From the NCBI GenBank assembly GCA_050944685.1, contig JBMNRP010000004.1, forward strand, positions 80,148 to 144,147: 64,000 bases of DNA. The letters run 5' to 3'. Numbering within the stretch: the first letter of the stretch is position 1; each line of letters opens with the position of its first letter. The notes beneath the pieces are model-generated. The model was not told where the DNA came from. It searched no databases and worked only from the letters and a program-made list of their open reading frames with translations. Below are positions 59,821 to 64,000 of this stretch, in pieces. The translations under genes were made by a program, and so were the position numbers. Source of the DNA: CADBRN01 sp050944685 (GTDB taxonomy: Bacteria; Bacillota; Clostridia; Lachnospirales; Lachnospiraceae).

Positions 59821-61356
59821 ATGTTTAAAGAAATCTTTGAACTTCTGGTATCGCGATGGGATTTCTTTGGGAATCTTCTGGTGGAGCATCTGGAAATTTC
59901 CTTTCTGGCGATTGCAATCGCGATCGTATTTGGGAGTGTCGTCGGTATTCTGATCAGCGAGTATCAGAAATCTGCTAAATGGACGCTTGGTGTCATCAAC
60001 TTCATTTATACCATCCCGTCCATTTCCATGTTGGGTTTCCTGATCCCTTTTTCCGGAGTCGGCAACGCGACCGCTGTCATTGCCCTGACAATCTATGCGC
60101 TTCTTCCGATGGTACGATCGGTACATACCGGCCTGACCAATGTTGATCCCGCGATCGTGGAGGCAGCCAAAGGCATGGGAAGCACCCGAAGGCAGATCCT
60201 GTTCAAAGTAAAGCTGCCGCTGGCTATGCCGGTTATCATGTCCGGTATCCGGAATATGGTGACGATGACGATTGCTCTGGCCGGTATCGCATCCTTTATC
60301 GGAGCCGGCGGTTTAGGGGTTGCCATCTACCGGGGCATTACCACGAACAATACGGCCATGACGGTCGCAGGCAGCCTGTTAACAGCAGCACTTGCCCTGA
60401 TTGCCGATCTGATCCTCGGCATCGTGGAAAAGAGAATGCAGAAGCATTCCAGAAAAGCAAAACGTCAGAATAAGATTGCCGGGATTGTGGCTCTTGTCCT
60501 GGCCGGCTGTCTGATCCTGACAGCCGTTGTCTCGCAGAACAGAAACAGCCGAACGATTCAAATCGCCACCAAACCGATGACGGAACAATATGTTCTCGGT
60601 GAGATGCTGGATATTCTGATCGAGAAGGATACCGGCCTCAATGTAAAACTGACGCAGGGTGTCGGAGGCGGAACTTCCAATATTGAGCCGGCAATGGAAA
60701 GCGGGGAGTTTGACCTGTATCCGGAATATACGGGAACGGCATGGAATACTGTATTAAAGAAAGACAGTGTCTATACGGAAGACCAGTTTGAGGAACTGCA
60801 GTCCGAGTATGAAGATATGGGTATGACATGGACTTGCCTGTACGGTTTTGAAAATACGTATGGGCTGGCTGTCCGCAAAGAGATTGCGGAGCAGTATGGT
60901 ATTGAGACGTATTCGGATCTCAAAGACATCGCATCTGGCCTGACTTTCGGTGCGGAATATGATTTCTACGAAAGAGAAGACGGATACGATGCGTTATGTA
61001 ATACATATGGTTTCCGGTTTGGCAAGACGATGGATCTGGATATCGGTCTGAAGTATCAGGCATTGGAAGAGAAGCAGATCGATGTCATGGTAGTCTTTAC
61101 GACTGACGGTCAGCTGTCCACTGCGGATGCCGTGGTACTCACCGATGATCAGGATTTCTTCCCGTCCTATCTCTGCGGCAATGTTGTAAGAAACGAAGTG
61201 CTGGAAAATTTTCCGGAACTTCAGGATGTTTTCGACAAACTGACCGGACAGATCCAGAATGAGGATATGGTCCGAATGAATTATGAAGTAGAAGTGGAAG
61301 AGAAGGAACCGCGCGACGTGGCGGAAGAGTTCCTTAAGGAACGCGGTCTGCTCTGA
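59821..61356 (+). CDS. OpuC-type osmoprotectant ABC transporter, fused permease and substrate-binding protein
   Basis: 511 residues. Residues 1-210 are the permease with five spans and the EAA loop VEAAKGMGSTRRQILFKVKLPLAMP. A further span (about 222-240) tethers the C-terminal binding domain (about 250-511), which begins IATKPMTEQYVLGEMLDILIEK and has the OpuAC pattern with aromatic cage candidates YPEYTGTAW. Imports glycine betaine, carnitine or choline-type osmolytes with the ATPase at 61833. Normal length for the fused OpuCB/OpuCC form. Confidence 0.88.
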   Translation: MFKEIFELLVSRWDFFGNLLVEHLEISFLAIAIAIVFGSVVGILISEYQKSAKWTLGVINFIYTIPSISMLGFLIPFSGVGNATAVIALTIYALLPMVRSVHTGLTNVDPAIVEAAKGMGSTRRQILFKVKLPLAMPVIMSGIRNMVTMTIALAGIASFIGAGGLGVAIYRGITTNNTAMTVAGSLLTAALALIADLILGIVEKRMQKHSRKAKRQNKIAGIVALVLAGCLILTAVVSQNRNSRTIQIATKPMTEQYVLGEMLDILIEKDTGLNVKLTQGVGGGTSNIEPAMESGEFDLYPEYTGTAWNTVLKKDSVYTEDQFEELQSEYEDMGMTWTCLYGFENTYGLAVRKEIAEQYGIETYSDLKDIASGLTFGAEYDFYEREDGYDALCNTYGFRFGKTMDLDIGLKYQALEEKQIDVMVVFTTDGQLSTADAVVLTDDQDFFPSYLCGNVVRNEVLENFPELQDVFDKLTGQIQNEDMVRMNYEVEVEEKEPRDVAEEFLKERGLL

Positions 61357-61400
61357 CGGAAAATAGGTGCAGGAAACTCGGATGAGGTGGTAAGTTGTTC

Positions 61401-61772
61401 ATGAAGAAAAAAATGAAAGCGGTCGTTTCAGAGATTTTTACCAGAAAGGGATTATCTCCCGGCGTTCATTTCCCGAGAATTCTCGGAATTGAGTGTACGG
61501 GAACGATAGCCGTATCATCGGATGAGAGAAGGCTGCCTCCCGGCCAGAAAGTGATTTCCATAATGGGAGAAATGGGGAGGGCTTTTGACGGGAGCTATGC
61601 GGAATACGTCCTGCTTCCGAATAAACAGGTTTATCCGGTCGAAATTGAGGAGTACCGGATTGATATCAGCCCGGCCAGAAATTTTATCGGACTGGATCAG
61701 GTGGCGGAGGCACACAGGTATCTGGAAAGTCCGGGGAGTTTTGGGAAAACCGTTGTTCGCATTCCGGACTGA
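61401..61772 (+). pseudogene. Zinc-type alcohol dehydrogenase/quinone oxidoreductase with central deletion
   Basis: 123 codons that join an MDR N-terminal domain (HFPRILGIECTGTI, LPPGQKVISIMGEMGRAFDGSYAEYVLLPNKQVYPV) directly to an MDR C-terminus (FIGLDQVAEAHRYLESPGSFGKTVVRI). The whole NAD(P)-binding Rossmann domain and part of the catalytic domain are missing, in frame. It could be translated but cannot be an active enzyme of the family. Lies between the two OpuC-type genes; ATG 61401 or TTG 61395 could start it. Confidence 0.75.
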
Positions 61773-61832
61773 GACCGGGGTTTTGTGTCGATGACAGGCA
61801 GACAGGGTCAAACAAACGGCAGGGTGGTTGAA

Positions 61833-62654
61833 ATGAAAGAAAATGCAATTGAGTTTCGGCATGTGAAGAAAGCCTACGGAAAAAATACGATTATTGAAGA
61901 TCTGAATTTTTCTGTTGAAAAGGGTGATTTTGTGACCATGCTCGGTTCTTCGGGCTGCGGAAAGACGACAACGCTGAAGATGATCAACGCTTTGACCGTT
62001 CCGACTGCCGGTGATATTCTCGTAGAAGGAACCAATATCCGGGACCGCGATCCGGTTCAGCTGCGCCGTTCCATCGGCTACGCGATACAGGGCAGTGTTC
62101 TGTTTCCGCATATGACCGTGGAGCAGAACATCGCCTATGTCCCGAATCTTCTGAATAAAAAAGATAAAAAAAGGACGTCGCAGGCAGTGGATAAATGGAT
62201 GAAGATCGTGGGCCTTGAGCCGTCTATGAAGGAGCGCTATCCCAGTGAACTGTCAGGTGGTCAGCAGCAGAGAGTCGGAATCGCGAGAGCTCTGGCTGCA
62301 TCCCCGGAGATTCTTCTGATGGATGAACCGTTCGGCGCGGTCGATGAGATTACCCGTTCCACTCTTCAGGATGAGATCAAACGGATCCACAGGGAAACGC
62401 ATATTACAATATTATTTGTGACGCATGATATCCGGGAAGCATTGAAACTGGCTGACAAGGTCTTCATCATGGACCACGGGGAAATTCAGCAGTACGATAC
62501 GCCGACACGGATCCTTCAGCATCCTGCGAATGAATTCGTTGAAAAACTGGTGCGGCGGGAGCGCCATACCTGCCTGCTTCGAGAAGACCAGATCGAAAGC
62601 TGTGAATTCAGCCGGGCGGCGTGCGGAATGAAATCGGGTGTGGGCGATCAATGA
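61833..62654 (+). CDS. OpuC-type osmoprotectant ABC transporter ATPase
   Basis: 273 residues from ATG 61833 (AGGGTGG upstream). Walker A MLGSSGCGKTTTLK, Q-loop YAIQGS, signature LSGGQQQR, Walker B ILLMDEPFG, H-loop VTHD. No C-terminal CBS pair, unlike OpuCA/ProV, so osmotic control would need another input. It works with the fused permease/binding protein at 59821, from which it is separated by the collapsed oxidoreductase. Overlaps the macrodomain gene region by ATGA. Confidence 0.88.
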   Translation: MKENAIEFRHVKKAYGKNTIIEDLNFSVEKGDFVTMLGSSGCGKTTTLKMINALTVPTAGDILVEGTNIRDRDPVQLRRSIGYAIQGSVLFPHMTVEQNIAYVPNLLNKKDKKRTSQAVDKWMKIVGLEPSMKERYPSELSGGQQQRVGIARALAASPEILLMDEPFGAVDEITRSTLQDEIKRIHRETHITILFVTHDIREALKLADKVFIMDHGEIQQYDTPTRILQHPANEFVEKLVRRERHTCLLREDQIESCEFSRAACGMKSGVGDQ

Positions 62655-62668
62655 AGGAGAAAATAACG

Positions 62669-63511
62669 ATGACACAGGAAGAAAGAAGGATTTATCTGAT
62701 CCGGGGACTTCAAAAAGAGATGCCTGAATTTGCCCGGTATCCGGTTCCGGAAGAGGAACAGGCGCAGCGGGATTTCCTCCGGGGGCTTTTCAATGTCCGC
62801 CCGGTGCAGCCGACATCGGAAGAGTTCATCAAGATACAGGATGAATATCTTCAGGAGAGAGCACGGGAAAAGGGAATTACAGATGCTCTGAAGCTTCCGT
62901 CGGTTCCTTCCGATTCACGTCTGACTCTCTGGCAGGGAGATATCACAACGCTGAAATGCGATGCGATCATTAATCCGGCCAACTCATCGCTCACCGGTTG
63001 CTGGAAGTTCTGTCACTCCTGCGCGGACAACATTATCCAAAGTTATTCGGGCCTCGAAACACGTATGGCGGGATATGATTATATGGAAAAACAGCGGAAG
63101 ATCTATGGCGCCGATTACGAGCAGCCGACAGCAGTGCCGATGATTACTTCGGCCTATAATCTGCCGTCAAAATATATTATTCATGTCGTTGGCCCGATTG
63201 TATCTCCGTATCTGACACAGGAGCATAAGGATCAGCTGGCAGAGTGCTACCGTGCCAGTCTTGATCTTGCCGCAGAGAACGGATGTGAGAATATTGCCTT
63301 CCCCTGCATATCCACGGGAGTTTTCATGTTCCCGCAGGACAAAGCAGCGGAAATCGCAGTTACTGCTGTAAAGAAGTGGCTGGATGCACATCCGGAAAGC
63401 TGTATGAAGAAGGTGATCTTCAATGTGTTTAAGGACAGCGACTTGAGGATCTATCAGAGATTGCTCGGATCAGAGAATAGTAAGAGATTCAAAAAGATTA
63501 TCGGGAGGTGA
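62669..63511 (+). CDS. Zinc-dependent macrodomain protein-ADP-ribose hydrolase (SirTM-linked MacroD)
   Basis: 280 residues from ATG 62669 (AAGGAG 9 bp upstream); ATG 62651, overlapping the ATPase stop, is the alternative. An N-terminal helical extension of about 75 residues precedes the macrodomain. LWQGDITTLKCDAIINPANSSLTGC begins the ADP-ribose site, GCWKFCHSC supplies the Cys/His zinc ligands of the Zn-macro group, and SAYNLPSKYIIHVVGP and FPCISTGVFMFP close the pocket. Removes ADP-ribose from protein; the matching writer is the class-M sirtuin at 54929. Confidence 0.87.
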   Translation: MTQEERRIYLIRGLQKEMPEFARYPVPEEEQAQRDFLRGLFNVRPVQPTSEEFIKIQDEYLQERAREKGITDALKLPSVPSDSRLTLWQGDITTLKCDAIINPANSSLTGCWKFCHSCADNIIQSYSGLETRMAGYDYMEKQRKIYGADYEQPTAVPMITSAYNLPSKYIIHVVGPIVSPYLTQEHKDQLAECYRASLDLAAENGCENIAFPCISTGVFMFPQDKAAEIAVTAVKKWLDAHPESCMKKVIFNVFKDSDLRIYQRLLGSENSKRFKKIIGR

Positions 63512-63517
63512 TCGGAA

Positions 63518-63955
63518 TTGCAGATATCTACCAAGTTCACGATAGCCGTACATATCCTCGCGGCAACGAAATTCTTTGGAGAAGATCAGAAGATTACAAG
63601 TACATTCCTTGCCGGAAGCATCGGCAGCAATCCTGTGATTGTCCGGAATATTATGCAGCAGCTGCAGGAGGCAGGAATTATCTTTGTAAAACGAGGACCG
63701 GGCGGCATTACGATTACCCGTCCTTTATCAGAGATTACTTTTCTTGATATCTACAAAGCTGTCGAGACGAACAGCGAAGAAGACCTGTTCCGGTTCCATG
63801 AGAAGCCGAATCCGCAGTGTCCGGTCGGAAAGAACATTCATAAAGCGCTGGATCAGTCACTTGCTGATATCCAGAAGGAGTTTGAGAAAGAACTGGCTTC
63901 TCATAACCTGCAGGAAGTCTATGACAAAATTGAGGCAGCACAGATAACGGCATGA
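63518..63955 (+). CDS. Rrf2-family transcriptional regulator
   Basis: 145 residues, TTG start at 63518 with GGGAGGTGAT 7 bp upstream. Winged helix about residues 1-75 (FTIAVHILAATKF, ITSTFLAGSIGSNPVIVRNIMQQLQEAGII, RGPGGITITRPLSEIT). Only one cysteine (PQCPVG) instead of the three iron-sulfur cysteines of IscR/NsrR, so it is of the YwnA/SaiR thiol-sensing type. 6 bp after the macrodomain gene and probably in its operon; may repress the sirtuin promoter at 54856 (inference). Confidence 0.88.
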   Translation: MQISTKFTIAVHILAATKFFGEDQKITSTFLAGSIGSNPVIVRNIMQQLQEAGIIFVKRGPGGITITRPLSEITFLDIYKAVETNSEEDLFRFHEKPNPQCPVGKNIHKALDQSLADIQKEFEKELASHNLQEVYDKIEAAQITA

Positions 63956-64000
63956 TGTTGCAGTAAAAGAAAATACAGATGTGTGGAAGACGTTTATTTA

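Noticed and set aside
1..64000. CRISPR array, tRNA/rRNA genes, prophage or complete insertion sequence
   Set aside because: No regularly spaced repeats, cloverleaf sequences, structural phage genes or transposase frames were seen anywhere in the window.

Overview
The window is a dense, mostly operonic stretch of a Bacillota chromosome. Shine-Dalgarno sites are strong (AGGAGG type), several genes use TTG or GTG starts, GC is intermediate, and the families present (class-M sirtuin with zinc macrodomain, DUF368, VTC/DUF4956, split transketolase, galactitol PTS, HxlR regulators) suggest a gut-type Clostridia, most likely Lachnospiraceae. The taxonomic placement is inference from gene content. I see no rRNA, tRNA, CRISPR array, prophage or complete insertion sequence.

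Layout. 1-4.6 kb: two flavin/redox stress modules (DJ-1 tail, flavin reductase, nitroreductase, HxlR, MATE; then divergent HxlR, flavin reductase, FMN reductase). 4.7-16.1 kb: cell-surface locus A. Its minus-strand operon runs beta-helix lipoprotein, VTC-domain protein, DUF4956, a 21-residue micro-ORF, GT2-GtrA, phosphodiester glycosidase, membrane protein. It is followed by an alcohol dehydrogenase and a plus-strand set: PAP2 phosphatase, histidine kinase, response regulator, DUF368 undecaprenyl-phosphate translocase, TMEM175 channel. 16.2-20.1 kb: MarR, methyltransferase, FrnE-like operon, an HxlR relic, and a polytopic glycosyltransferase-like protein. 20.2-24.4 kb: L-tartrate module (LysR, SLC13-type carrier, ttdA, ttdB). 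24.4-30.3 kb: glutathione peroxidase, then a small stand-alone condensation protein / carrier protein / adenylating enzyme set with TetR and an esterase. 30.7-38.3 kb: PH-domain protein and a polyol/ketose module (two zinc dehydrogenases, AraC, split transketolase, GPH symporter).

38.4-43.7 kb: surface locus B (GT2-GtrA, phosphodiester glycosidase, small membrane protein, GT4, VTT/DedA, GT4). It starts with a leader paralogous to that of the PAP2 gene of locus A and still carries a decayed PAP2 start. 43.8-52.3 kb: galactitol/tagatose system with a PRD regulator; two transcription units share a 23-bp operator at identical distance from a TAC(C/G)AT box. 52.3-54.8 kb: MATE and LysR. 54.8-64 kb: a class-M sirtuin, two DUF4143 ATPases each followed by a repeated sirtuin 3' tail, an FMN/Fe-S protein, an OpuC-type osmolyte transporter interrupted by a collapsed oxidoreductase, a zinc macrodomain ADP-ribosyl hydrolase and an Rrf2 regulator.

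How it works together (inference). Loci A and B look like one lipid-carrier-dependent surface-glycan programme: undecaprenyl-phosphate-sugar synthesis and flipping (GT2-GtrA), carrier recycling (PAP2, DUF368, VTT/DedA) and exported decoration or trimming (phosphodiester glycosidase, beta-helix lipoprotein). The two-component system between them is the candidate regulator through GTTTAG-N5-GTTCAG repeats. The right end joins reversible ADP-ribosylation (sirtuin writer, macrodomain eraser) to osmolyte uptake and redox proteins. The most unusual structures are the repeated sirtuin tails around the DUF4143 ATPases, the minimal C/ACP/A cluster, the duplicated leaders and the paired gat operators.
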